Positions 43,632 to 51,594 of a stretch of 64,000 nt of DNA are shown here, piece after piece (positions within the stretch are counted from its first letter, which is position 1; every line of letters begins with the position of its first letter). The stretch spans positions 8,859 through 72,858 of the forward strand of contig CAYRYU010000028.1 in assembly GCA_964428355.1 (NCBI GenBank), read 5' to 3'. Source of the stretch: CAYRYU01 sp964428355. GTDB taxonomy: Bacteria; Muiribacteriota; Ozemobacteria; Ozemobacterales; Ozemobacteraceae. The notes under the pieces are model-generated. The model saw only the letters and a program-made list of their open reading frames with translations. It was not told the DNA's origin and made no database searches. The position numbers were made by a program, and so were the translations under genes.

Positions 43632-43660
43632 TTGACTTGCCTTCCCAAAAGGCTTATCAT
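43632..43660 (+). promoter_or_regulatory. Sigma-70 promoter of the PFOR gene
   Basis: TTGACT (43632-43637), 17-base spacer, TATCAT (43655-43660). The GTG start is at 43728, giving a leader of about 60 bases. Confidence 0.75.
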
Positions 43661-43727
43661 CTCATGCGTTTCGATGCGGTGATACCCGCACCGGGTACAC
43701 ACTTCTTCATCTTCAAGGAGGTTTCCC

Positions 43728-46700
43728 GTGGCCCAGTCAAAAGACGTTCATTCCATGGACATGTTCGACGGCAACTCCGCTGCCGCCCACGTCGCCCACG
43801 CGACGAACGAGGTGATCGCGATCTACCCGATCACTCCCAGCTCAGGAATGGGAGAGATCGCCGATGAGAAGAGCGCGGCCGGCGAAAAGAACATCTGGGG
43901 AACGGTCCCCGTCGTCGCCGAACTGCAATCCGAGGGCGGCGCTTCGGGCGCGGTCCACGGGGCATTGACCTCGGGAGCCCTGACGACCACTTTTACCGCT
44001 TCCCAGGGCCTCCTGCTCATGATCCCCAACATGTACAAGATCGCGGGCGAGCTCACCTCGACGGTTTTCCATGTTTCCGCCCGGTCGCTGGCCTGCCAGG
44101 CCCTTTCGATCTTCGGTGACCACAGCGATGTCATGGCGGTCCGCCAGACCGGTTTCGCCCTGCTCGCTTCCGGAAGCCCCCAGGAAGTCATGGATTTTGC
44201 CCTGGTTTCCCAGGCGGCGACGCTCGAGACCCGCGTTCCCTTCGTCCATTTCTTCGACGGTTTCCGGACCTCGCACGAGGTTAACAAGATCCAGCCCCTT
44301 TCCTTCGACCAGATGAAGGAGATGCTCCCTGATACCCTGATCCAGGGCCATCGGGAGAGGGGCCTGAACCCCGATCGTCCCACGATGCGCGGAACCGCCC
44401 AGAACCCGGATGTCTATTTCCAGGGGCGGGAAACCGTCAACCCCTTCTATGAGAAAGCGCCCGCAATCGTCCAGAAGGCTTTCGATTCCTTTGCCAAGAC
44501 CGCCGGCCGCTCCTACCGCCTCTTCGACTACGTCGGAGCCAAGGATGCAGAACGCGTGGTGGTCATCATGGGAAGCGGGGCCGAAACGATGCATGAAGTG
44601 GTGGATTATCTCGTCGGCAAGGGCGAAAAGGTCGGACTGGTCAAAGTCAGGCTGTACCGCCCCTTCTCGACCGAGCACCTGATGAAGGCTCTCCCTGCCA
44701 CCGTCAATTCGATCGCGGTCATGGACCGGACCAAGGAACCCGGCGCGGTCGGCGAACCCCTTTACCTCGACGTCCGGAACTCGATCGGTGAAGCTCTCGA
44801 AGCCAAGACAGCCCCCTTCAAGGGTTGGCCCAAGGTCGTGGGCGGCCGCTATGGGTTGGGCTCCAAGGATTTCACTCCCGCCCAGTGTCTCGCGGTTTTC
44901 AAGAATCTCACCGCTTCAAGCCCGAAAAACCATTTCACGGTCGGGATCAAGGACGATGTCGCCCACACCAGCCTCGACGTCGGACCCGCCGTCGAGACCG
45001 TCGATCCCTCGACCTACTCGGCCAAGTTCTACGGGCTGGGATCCGATGGAACCGTCGGCGCAAACAAGGATTCGATCAAGATCATCGGGACCGAGACTCC
45101 CAACTATGCCCAGGGGTATTTCGTCTACGACTCGAAGAAATCCGGAAGCGTCACGATCTCACACCTCCGGTTCGGGAAGAAGCCGCTTCGCAGCTCATAT
45201 CTCATCACCCAGGCCGATTTCATCGCCTGCCACAATTTCTCCTTTCTCGAGAAGTACGATATGTTGGCCGATCTCAAGCCGGGTGGCACCTTCCTTCTTG
45301 AAACCGCGATTCCCGCGGACAAGGTCTGGGATCACCTTCCGATCGAGACCCAGAAAGCCATCATCGAGAAGAAGGGCAAGTTCTACGTCCTCGACGCGTT
45401 CAAACTGGCCAAATCCCTCGGACTCGGGAACCGGATCAACATCCTTATGCAGTCGGCGTTCTTCGAGATCAGCAAGATCATCCCCCGGGCAGAGTTCGTC
45501 AGCCACATCCAGCACGCGGTCAAGAAGACCTACGGCCGGAAGGGCGAGGAAGTGGTCAAGATGAACTGCGACGCAGTCGATCTGGGCATCAAAAACCTGG
45601 CCGAGGTCAAGGTTCCCTCCCAGGTCACTTCCAAGACCCACATCGCCGAACCGGTCGCTTCGGATGCCCCTCTGTTCGTCCGCGAAGTCCTCGGACAAAT
45701 GATGGCCGGAAAGGGCGACAACATCCCGGTCAGCAAGATGCCCCTCGACGGGACGTTTCCGACCGGAACCACCCAATATGAGAAGCGGAACATCACCCTC
45801 AACATCCCCGTTTGGGATGAGAAGACCTGCATCCAGTGCGGGATGTGCTCCCTGGTTTGCCCGCACGCGGCAATTCGGACGAAGGTCTATGACACCAAGC
45901 TGACCGCCCAAGCCCCGAAAACCTTCAAGCATTGCAAAGCCAACGGGTACAAGGACAAGGATCTGGCCTTCACGGTTCAGGTCGCTCCCGAGGACTGCAC
46001 CGGCTGTTCCAACTGCGTCAACTTCTGCCCCGCTTACCAGAAAGGGCCCGACGGAGCCAAGCTCGCGACCAAGGCGATCAACATGGCTTCCCAACCCCCG
46101 CTGCGTGAGACCGAACGCGAGAACTTCAAGTTCTTCCTGAGCCTGCCCGAGCCCGATCCCGCGCTCTACAACATCAGCACGATCAAGGGTTCCCAGCTGG
46201 TCAAGCCTCTGTTCGAGTTCTCGGGCGCCTGCGCCGGTTGCGGCGAGACCGGGTATGTCAAGCTTCTCACCCAGCTTTTCGGCGACCATCTGATGATCGC
46301 CAACGCCACGGGCTGCAGCTCCATCTACGGCGGGAACCTTCCCTCCACCCCGTATTGCAAACGCGGTGACGAGCGCGGTCCGGCCTGGTCGAACAGTCTT
46401 TTCGAGGACAACGCCGAGTTCGGTCTGGGGATGCGCCTCGCCGTCGACAAACTTTCCGGTGAAGCCTGGGAACTGGTCGACAAGCTGACCACCACGTGCA
46501 GCTGCAAATCCGGAAAGGATTGCAAGCCGGTTCTCGAAGCCATCAAGAAAGCCGACCAGACAACCCCGGTCGGAATCGAGGAGCAGCGCGCGAACGTCGC
46601 CAAGCTGAAGGACCTCTTGAAGGAAAGCGACGGAGCTGATGCAAAGCGGCTTCTGAGCCTTTCCGACTATCTCGTCAAGCGGTCCGTCTGGATCCTCGGC

Positions 46701-47336
46701 GGTGACGGCTGGGCCTACGACATCGGCTACGGCGGCCTCGACCACGTTCTCGCCTCCGGCAAGAACGTCAAGGTCCTGGTTCTCGACACCGAAGTCTACT
46801 CGAACACCGGCGGCCAGATGAGCAAATCCACCCCCCTCGGGGCCGTGGCGAAGTTCGCGGCGGGTGGAAAACCCCTTCCCAAAAAGGATCTGGGGATGAT
46901 CTCCATGAGCTACGGGAACATCTACGTGGCCAAGGTTTCCCTCGGTGCGAACCCCGCCCAGGCTCTCAAAGCGTTCATCGAGGCGGAGGCATATCCAGGG
47001 CCCGCGATCATCATCGCCTATTCCCACTGCATCGCGCACGGGATCGACATGACCAAGGGCCTCGAGGAACAGAAGAAAGCGGTCGCTTCCGGCCACTGGC
47101 CCCTGTTCCGGTTCAACCCCTCACTCCTCGACCAGGGGAAGAATCCGCTCCAGATGGATTCCAAGGAGATCACTCTCCCCCTCGCCGACTACGTCTACGG
47201 CGAGAACCGCTTCCGGAGCCTGAAGAGCTCCCATCCCGAAGCCGCCAAGGTCCTTCTCCAACATGCGGAGAAGGAAGTGAAGCGGCGGTTCAACCTGTAC
47301 AAGGCTCTCGCCGCGATCAAAGCCGAGGATCTCTGA
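43728..47336 (+). CDS. nifJ: Pyruvate:ferredoxin (flavodoxin) oxidoreductase, single chain
   Basis: 1202-residue homodimeric-type PFOR that converts pyruvate, CoA and oxidised ferredoxin to acetyl-CoA, CO2 and reduced ferredoxin. In order: the pyrimidine-binding domain (AIYPITPSSGMGEIAD), the gamma and CoA domains, and a 2[4Fe-4S] ferredoxin domain with CIQCGMCSLVCP (Cys701, 704, 707, 711) and CTGCSNCVNFCP (Cys757, 760, 763, 767). The proximal-cluster Cys835 and Cys838 (CAGCGE) and the TPP motif GDGWAYDIG (992) with NTGGQ (1026) follow. All key residues are present and the length is normal. GTG 43728 follows AAGGAGG. A near-consensus sigma-70 promoter and a strong terminator flank the gene, so it is monocistronic. 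It indicates anaerobic carbon metabolism. Confidence 0.97.
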   Translation: MAQSKDVHSMDMFDGNSAAAHVAHATNEVIAIYPITPSSGMGEIADEKSAAGEKNIWGTVPVVAELQSEGGASGAVHGALTSGALTTTFTASQGLLLMIPNMYKIAGELTSTVFHVSARSLACQALSIFGDHSDVMAVRQTGFALLASGSPQEVMDFALVSQAATLETRVPFVHFFDGFRTSHEVNKIQPLSFDQMKEMLPDTLIQGHRERGLNPDRPTMRGTAQNPDVYFQGRETVNPFYEKAPAIVQKAFDSFAKTAGRSYRLFDYVGAKDAERVVVIMGSGAETMHEVVDYLVGKGEKVGLVKVRLYRPFSTEHLMKALPATVNSIAVMDRTKEPGAVGEPLYLDVRNSIGEALEAKTAPFKGWPKVVGGRYGLGSKDFTPAQCLAVFKNLTASSPKNHFTVGIKDDVAHTSLDVGPAVETVDPSTYSAKFYGLGSDGTVGANKDSIKIIGTETPNYAQGYFVYDSKKSGSVTISHLRFGKKPLRSSYLITQADFIACHNFSFLEKYDMLADLKPGGTFLLETAIPADKVWDHLPIETQKAIIEKKGKFYVLDAFKLAKSLGLGNRINILMQSAFFEISKIIPRAEFVSHIQHAVKKTYGRKGEEVVKMNCDAVDLGIKNLAEVKVPSQVTSKTHIAEPVASDAPLFVREVLGQMMAGKGDNIPVSKMPLDGTFPTGTTQYEKRNITLNIPVWDEKTCIQCGMCSLVCPHAAIRTKVYDTKLTAQAPKTFKHCKANGYKDKDLAFTVQVAPEDCTGCSNCVNFCPAYQKGPDGAKLATKAINMASQPPLRETERENFKFFLSLPEPDPALYNISTIKGSQLVKPLFEFSGACAGCGETGYVKLLTQLFGDHLMIANATGCSSIYGGNLPSTPYCKRGDERGPAWSNSLFEDNAEFGLGMRLAVDKLSGEAWELVDKLTTTCSCKSGKDCKPVLEAIKKADQTTPVGIEEQRANVAKLKDLLKESDGADAKRLLSLSDYLVKRSVWILGGDGWAYDIGYGGLDHVLASGKNVKVLVLDTEVYSNTGGQMSKSTPLGAVAKFAAGGKPLPKKDLGMISMSYGNIYVAKVSLGANPAQALKAFIEAEAYPGPAIIIAYSHCIAHGIDMTKGLEEQKKAVASGHWPLFRFNPSLLDQGKNPLQMDSKEITLPLADYVYGENRFRSLKSSHPEAAKVLLQHAEKEVKRRFNLYKALAAIKAEDL

Positions 47337-47379
47337 TCCCAGGCTGCCTTCCGGGTCAGGAAGGTGACCGGAATCCAAT

Positions 47380-47407
47380 AGGGGCGGAATGCGTTCCGCC
47401 CCTTTTT
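47380..47407 (+). terminator. Rho-independent terminator of the PFOR gene
   Basis: Stem GGGGCGGAA (47381-47389), loop TGCG, stem TTCCGCCCC (47394-47402), followed by five T. The stem-loop is perfect and lies 45 bases after the stop codon. Confidence 0.93.
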
Positions 47408-47421
47408 CTTGCCCGCGATTA

Positions 47422-47430
47422 TGTTATCAT
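47422..47430 (+). promoter_or_regulatory. Extended -10 promoter of the glutamine synthetase gene
   Basis: TGTTATCAT provides the TGn extension and a TATCAT -10, identical to the -10 of the PFOR promoter. The -35 region overlaps the T run of the preceding terminator and is weak. ATG 47481 lies about 50 bases on. Confidence 0.5.
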
Positions 47431-47480
47431 CCCTCATGGGAGAGTTTGTTGACCCGCATTTCACAGACCGGAGAGCAGCA

Positions 47481-48977
47481 ATGAACGAAAAGATCGCCCT
47501 CAACCCCAATAAGCTGGTCCGTTTCCTTGACAAGAATCCCTGGGAGTTCACCCGGAAGGATATCGTCACTTTCATCGAAAAAAACGATATCCGGATGGTC
47601 AACTTCAGGTATGTCGGAGGGGATGGGAAGCTCAAGCTCCTGAACTTCATCCTCAACGACCGGAACTACCTGGACCACATCCTGGCCTGCGGGGAACGGG
47701 TGGACGGGTCCAGCCTGTTCTCCTACGTTGATCCTTCCTCCAGCGATCTGTATGTCGTTCCGCGTTTTCGCACCGCTTTCGTCAACCCCTTTTCCGATGT
47801 TCCTGCCGTAGACCTGCTTTGCTCCTATTTCGACCGCCAGGGTCGGCCGCTCGATATCGCTCCCGAGAACATACTCCGGAAGGCTCACGACTCCCTCAAG
47901 GAAAAGACCGGGATGTCCATCGAGGCTCTGGGAGAGCTGGAATTCTACCTTTCATCCGAACTCGACAAGATCTATACGATCACCCCGCAGAAGGGTTACC
48001 ACGAATCCCACCCCTTCGCGAAATGGCAGCTGGTGCGGGTAGAGGCGATGAAACTCATTTCCGAGATGGGTGGAAGGATCAAATACGGCCATTCCGAGGT
48101 CGGGAACATCGTCTCCGGAGACTGGGAATACGTCCAGCACGAGATCGAGTTCCTTCCCGTGAATATCGAGGAGGCCGCCGACCAGCTTGTCATAGCCAAA
48201 TGGGCCGTCCGGGAAGTCGCCTACAAATACGGGCTCGAGGTCAGCTTCGCGCCCAAGATCATCGTTGGTCACGCCGGAAGCGGCCTGCACATACATTCGC
48301 GGCTGGTCAAGGATGGGCGGAACATGATGGTGGACGAAACCGGTTCCTTGAACGAAACCGCCCGGAAGATGATCGGAGGGCTCCTCGAACTCGCCCCCTC
48401 GATCACGGCATTCGGAAACATCGTTCCCACTTCCTTCCTCAGGCTCGTCCCACACCAGGAGGCCCCGACCAACGTCTGCTGGGGCGACAGCAACCGCTCC
48501 GTTCTCGTGCGCGTCCCGCTCGGGTGGAAGGGCGTGTCCAACATGGTTTTCGAAGCCAACCCTGCCGAAAAGGAGCGGTTCAGCGACCCGATGAGCCCCC
48601 AGACGGTCGAGCTCCGCAGTGCCGACGGTTCCGCCAACGTCTATCTCCTTCTTGCAGGGATAGCGATTGCAGCCAGGCATGGGCTCGAGAACCCCGAGTC
48701 GCTGAAACTGGCGGAAAAGCTGTATGTCAGTGTCGACGTGGGCAAGAACCAGGAGGGCCTGAATCTTCCGCAACTTCCGGCGTCCTGTTGCGAGGCCGGT
48801 GAGCGGCTGTTGAAGGACAGGGCATTCTACGAGAAATACTCCATTTTCCCCCACTCCATGATCGACGGGATTGCGAACTCATTGAAGAAGTTCGATGACC
48901 GGCAGTTGAGCGAGCGTCTGTTCGGAGACGGGGATGCCCTCAACAACCTCGTCAAGCGGTATCTGCACTGCGGATGA
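47481..48977 (+). CDS. glnA: Glutamine synthetase family protein
   Basis: 498-residue glutamine synthetase. The beta-grasp motif is GERVDGSSLFSYVDP. The catalytic-domain motifs are ELEFYLSSE, HSEVGNIVSGDWEYVQHEIEF (metal and ammonium site), GHAGSGLHIHSRL (glutamate and His site), RLVPHQEAPTNVCWGDSNRSVLVRVP (ATP and phosphate site) and VELRSADGSANVYLLLAGIA. The C-terminal adenylylation Tyr motif of enteric GlnA is not visible, so GlnE control is unlikely. The sequence is divergent and could also be a gamma-glutamyl-amine ligase of the same fold. ATG 47481 follows GGAGAG and fits an extended -10 promoter at 47422-47430. Confidence 0.9.
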   Translation: MNEKIALNPNKLVRFLDKNPWEFTRKDIVTFIEKNDIRMVNFRYVGGDGKLKLLNFILNDRNYLDHILACGERVDGSSLFSYVDPSSSDLYVVPRFRTAFVNPFSDVPAVDLLCSYFDRQGRPLDIAPENILRKAHDSLKEKTGMSIEALGELEFYLSSELDKIYTITPQKGYHESHPFAKWQLVRVEAMKLISEMGGRIKYGHSEVGNIVSGDWEYVQHEIEFLPVNIEEAADQLVIAKWAVREVAYKYGLEVSFAPKIIVGHAGSGLHIHSRLVKDGRNMMVDETGSLNETARKMIGGLLELAPSITAFGNIVPTSFLRLVPHQEAPTNVCWGDSNRSVLVRVPLGWKGVSNMVFEANPAEKERFSDPMSPQTVELRSADGSANVYLLLAGIAIAARHGLENPESLKLAEKLYVSVDVGKNQEGLNLPQLPASCCEAGERLLKDRAFYEKYSIFPHSMIDGIANSLKKFDDRQLSERLFGDGDALNNLVKRYLHCG

Positions 48978-49030
48978 CCTGAGCGAAAACCGGGCACCGA
49001 GCCACCGAGCCACGGGGGCTCGGAACCCCG

Positions 49031-50020
49031 TCAGATGATGAACTCGATTCCTTCGATCTTCACCTTCGACTGGGCGCCTATCCGGCGGATGATGTTCGCC
49101 GCCAGGAAGTTTCCGATTCTCAGGCAGGTTTCGATCGGAAGACCCTTGAAATAGCCGTAGAAAAAGCCTGCCTGGAAGTTGTCTCCCGCGCCGTTGGTGT
49201 CCTTGACGTCCTCGACGCGGTAGGCGGAAACGCGTTTCTCCCCTTCCTGGGTGAGGGCCAATGCCCCCTTTTCGCCCAGCTTCACGACGGCGACCCTGGC
49301 GTATTTAAGAAGTTTCCGGAAGTCGTCCCCGCAGATGGTCCGGGCTTCGTCCTCGTTGGCGAACAGGAGGTCGACCCCGCCTTCCAGGAACTCCAGTAGC
49401 GTCGGCTGGATGGATTTCACGACGAAGCTGTCCCCGAGATCGAAGGAAATGCGCGTTTTCACCTTCCGGGCGTTCTCGTATGCATACCTTGTGGCCCGGT
49501 TGATAGGGTTGTTTCCCCGCAGTTCGTATGCCGAGAAATGCAGAAACTCCGAGTCCGCGATCAGGCTGTGCAGGATTTCGAACGGAAACAGCCTCTTCGC
49601 GACCCCGAAATCCAGGCCGAACGTGCGTTCTCCATCCGGGCTGATGAGGGTGTAGCAGAGCCCGGAGCGTCCTTTCTTGATGGAAACGTAGGTGTCGATA
49701 TCGTTCTCGCGGAGGTTGTTGATGTAATCGTAACCGTAATCGTCGCTTCCGACGCACCCGATAAAGGCGCACCTCAAGCCCAGGTTGCTCGCACCGTAGA
49801 TGACGTTGGTGGGTGAGCCTCCCGGGGAGGCGGCGGCGTCCTTCTTCGCGGCAAGTCCCCGGAGCTTTCGCAGGTTTCCCGGGGAGAGGACAAGGCTGTT
49901 CCCCTTCCGGAGGCTGAGGGGGGCGAGATCTTCGTCCCGGACCTCGATGATGATGTCCGTAAGGGCATCGGAGATGGCGGTCAACTGGTATTTCTTCTGC
50001 TGGAAGGTTCGGGGGGACAT
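49031..50020 (-). CDS. PfkB-family sugar/nucleoside kinase
   Basis: 329-residue ribokinase-superfamily kinase. The N-terminal GGSPTNVIYGASNLGLRCAFIGCVGSDDYG matches PfkB signature 1. DTNGAGDNFQAGFFYGY (from residue 274) matches signature 2, with catalytic Asp280 and the anion hole GAGD. The overall pattern (AISDALTDIIIEV at the start, ISPDGERTF in the lid) is closest to adenosine-kinase-like members, so adenosine or a ribosyl compound is a likely substrate. ATG 50020 has AAGGAGT at ideal spacing. Convergent with glutamine synthetase, a short hairpin (49005-49023) lying between. Confidence 0.9.
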   Translation of the reverse strand: MSPRTFQQKKYQLTAISDALTDIIIEVRDEDLAPLSLRKGNSLVLSPGNLRKLRGLAAKKDAAASPGGSPTNVIYGASNLGLRCAFIGCVGSDDYGYDYINNLRENDIDTYVSIKKGRSGLCYTLISPDGERTFGLDFGVAKRLFPFEILHSLIADSEFLHFSAYELRGNNPINRATRYAYENARKVKTRISFDLGDSFVVKSIQPTLLEFLEGGVDLLFANEDEARTICGDDFRKLLKYARVAVVKLGEKGALALTQEGEKRVSAYRVEDVKDTNGAGDNFQAGFFYGYFKGLPIETCLRIGNFLAANIIRRIGAQSKVKIEGIEFII

Positions 50021-50114
50021 CGATCACTCCTTGCGAAAGCCCGGCTCCGTCGTGCCGGCCACCTCCGATCGGGTGACAACCTGTCGTCGGCATCCGGATT
50101 TTTTCCGACACGGA

Positions 50115-50144
50115 TTGCGGAAACTGGGATTCCTCGGTTATTCT
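50115..50144 (+). promoter_or_regulatory. Weak sigma-70-like promoter before the TerB-like gene
   Basis: TTGCGG (50115-50120), 18-base spacer, TATTCT (50139-50144), 28 bases before ATG 50173. It could drive the TerB-like, intein-like and helicase genes. Confidence 0.4.
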
Positions 50145-50172
50145 ACCAGAACAAGATGCCGGGAGGAAAGAA

Positions 50173-50358
50173 ATGAAGGAGCTCAATATCAAGGCCCTGG
50201 TCGAGCGCATTCTCGAAGACGGGATCCTGACGGCGGCGGAACAGAGAGAGCTGAACGCGGCCATCCTCGCGGACGGGGTGGTTTCCCCGGAAGAGAAGGT
50301 CGAGATCGAGAGGCTCTGGGAACTGATCAAGAACGGAGAGATCGAGGTCACGCCCTGA
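50173..50358 (+). CDS. Small TerB-like helical protein
   Basis: 61-residue acidic helical protein, MKELNIKALVERILEDGILT, then ADGVVSPEEKVEIERLWELI. The two D-G-x-(L/V)-[ST]-x-x-E segments resemble the repeated metal-binding helix-loop-helix turns of TerB-like proteins. It is too small to be a full TerB domain. GGGAGGAAAG precedes ATG 50173, and a weak sigma-70-like promoter lies just upstream. It is possibly in an operon with the intein-like protein and helicase that follow. Confidence 0.7.
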   Translation: MKELNIKALVERILEDGILTAAEQRELNAAILADGVVSPEEKVEIERLWELIKNGEIEVTP

Positions 50359-50402
50359 GGGGGGTGTCGACGGAGATCCCCCCAACGCAATAAGGAGCCA
50401 TC

Positions 50403-50459
50403 GTGTCCGAAGCGTCCATCGAACGGGTAACCTTCTTCCTTCCCGGGAGAAGGTGCTGA
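50403..50459 (+). CDS. Possible 18-codon leader ORF ending in Cys
   Basis: GTG 50403 lies five bases after AAGGAG (50392-50397) and opens an 18-codon frame reading MSEASIERVTFFLPGRRC before TGA at 50457-50459. The intein-like gene starts five bases later in another frame. It could be a leader peptide coupling translation, a remnant of a longer protein, or chance. The terminal Cys is notable because the following frame begins where an intein would need a Cys. Confidence 0.3.
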   Translation: MSEASIERVTFFLPGRRC

Positions 50460-50463
50460 AACC

Positions 50464-51594
50464 ATGCTTCCCGCAGAAACAGAACTTCTTGCAGGAAACG
50501 AGTCCCTGCCGATCAAGGAGATCAGGGACGGGGAGATCCTCTCCGCCGCGACGGGTTGGGGGGAGATCGGGAAGACCGTCGTAGCGGACGTTTTCGCCCA
50601 GTTCGACCACAAAGGGCCCCTTTTGACGCTGACCACATCCCGCGGAGCGGTTCTCCGCTGCAGTCCCGACCACAAATGCTTCGGCAGGTTCAACCCCCTT
50701 ATCCGGCAGAACTACATCTATCTCATGGAACGTTCCAGCTTCGGTTTCCGGCTGGGTTTCTCTGCCGACCTGATGAAAGACCTCTTCACGATGCAGAGTC
50801 TGAAGATCGACCTCTTCAACCAGCAGGAGATCATCGACCGCATCTGGATCGTCGAAACCTACGAGAACTTCCCCAGGGCACGGTTCATGTACAAGTTCGC
50901 GGTTTTCAAATACGGCTTGCCCGACATTCCATTCTCCGCGAAACATCCCGACTCGGAACTTTCGGACGAGGCGATCGCGGAACTCTTCAACCGGATCGAC
51001 ACCCCCTCCCGGGCACACCAGCTTCTCATGGACTGGCTGATGTTCGAGGAGCACCCGCACATAACCTTCCGCGTTTCCAAAGCCTCCCCCGGGACGAGCA
51101 ACGCCATCCAGTTCATCATCTTCGGCGGAACCGAGAAGAACAGGAAGAACCACGGGTTCGTCCACCTCATACGGATCGACGGGGCCCTCGAGATGAACTC
51201 CAACGATGCCAAGCATTTCAAGCGGAGGATGAGCAATCGGGGGGTGTGGAACCTGGAAGTGACGCGGGATGATCTCGACGAAGCCCAGCTGTTCGTGAAA
51301 ACCCTTTCCTGTCTAGACAATCTCGAGATCGTCAAGAAGATCCAGCTGACCAAGAAAGCCCCCTTCTACATCCTTCCGGCTTCCCACCTCAAGCTGGGAA
51401 TGTCGGTCCCCGTTCTCGGAAAGCGTGGAATCGAGGAGGACACGATCGTCTCGATCAAGACCGACGATTACCAGGGCCCCCTCTACGATCTCCGGGTCGA
51501 AGGCCTGTACAACTATATCGCGGGCCACTGGGTGACAATGTCGTTTTCCGGAAACTCCGGTCCGGGAAAGCTGAGGGAACGTGGACCGGTCTGA
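50464..51594 (+). CDS. Free-standing intein-like (Hint plus GIY-YIG-like) protein, splicing residues lost
   Basis: 376-residue protein built like the inteins found in UvrD-type helicases. The Hint N-block is LPAETELLAGNESLPIKEIRDGE, block B is LRCSPDHKCF with its His, and a central domain opens with NYIYLMERSSFGFRLGFS (GIY-YIG-like) and continues RIWIVETYENFPRARF. The Hint C-block is YQGPLYDLRVEGLYNYIAG. The residue-1 Cys is replaced by the initiator Met. The penultimate His and terminal Asn are replaced by Met and Ser in NYIAGHWVTMS, so it should not splice. It ends 14 bases inside the helicase gene. GGAGAAGG lies ten bases before ATG 50464. The family link is from memory of such inteins, not a search. 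Confidence 0.75.
   Translation: MLPAETELLAGNESLPIKEIRDGEILSAATGWGEIGKTVVADVFAQFDHKGPLLTLTTSRGAVLRCSPDHKCFGRFNPLIRQNYIYLMERSSFGFRLGFSADLMKDLFTMQSLKIDLFNQQEIIDRIWIVETYENFPRARFMYKFAVFKYGLPDIPFSAKHPDSELSDEAIAELFNRIDTPSRAHQLLMDWLMFEEHPHITFRVSKASPGTSNAIQFIIFGGTEKNRKNHGFVHLIRIDGALEMNSNDAKHFKRRMSNRGVWNLEVTRDDLDEAQLFVKTLSCLDNLEIVKKIQLTKKAPFYILPASHLKLGMSVPVLGKRGIEEDTIVSIKTDDYQGPLYDLRVEGLYNYIAGHWVTMSFSGNSGPGKLRERGPV

Noticed and set aside
45195..47096. 633-codon open frame on the minus strand opposite PFOR
   Set aside because: Shadow frame of a highly codon-biased gene; no domain, no ribosome site, low-complexity shadow composition.
49005..49023. Hairpin CCGAGCC/GGCTCGG as a Rho-independent terminator
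   Set aside because: No T run follows on either strand; it could still slow polymerase between the convergent genes.
50454..50459. TGC-TGA as a selenocysteine codon joining the short ORF to a longer frame
   Set aside because: The frame after TGA is the Arg-rich shadow frame, and no SECIS-like hairpin is evident right after the TGA.
50556..51272. 238-codon alternative frame inside the intein-like gene
   Set aside because: Arg/Pro/His-rich shadow composition; the other frame carries ordered Hint motifs.
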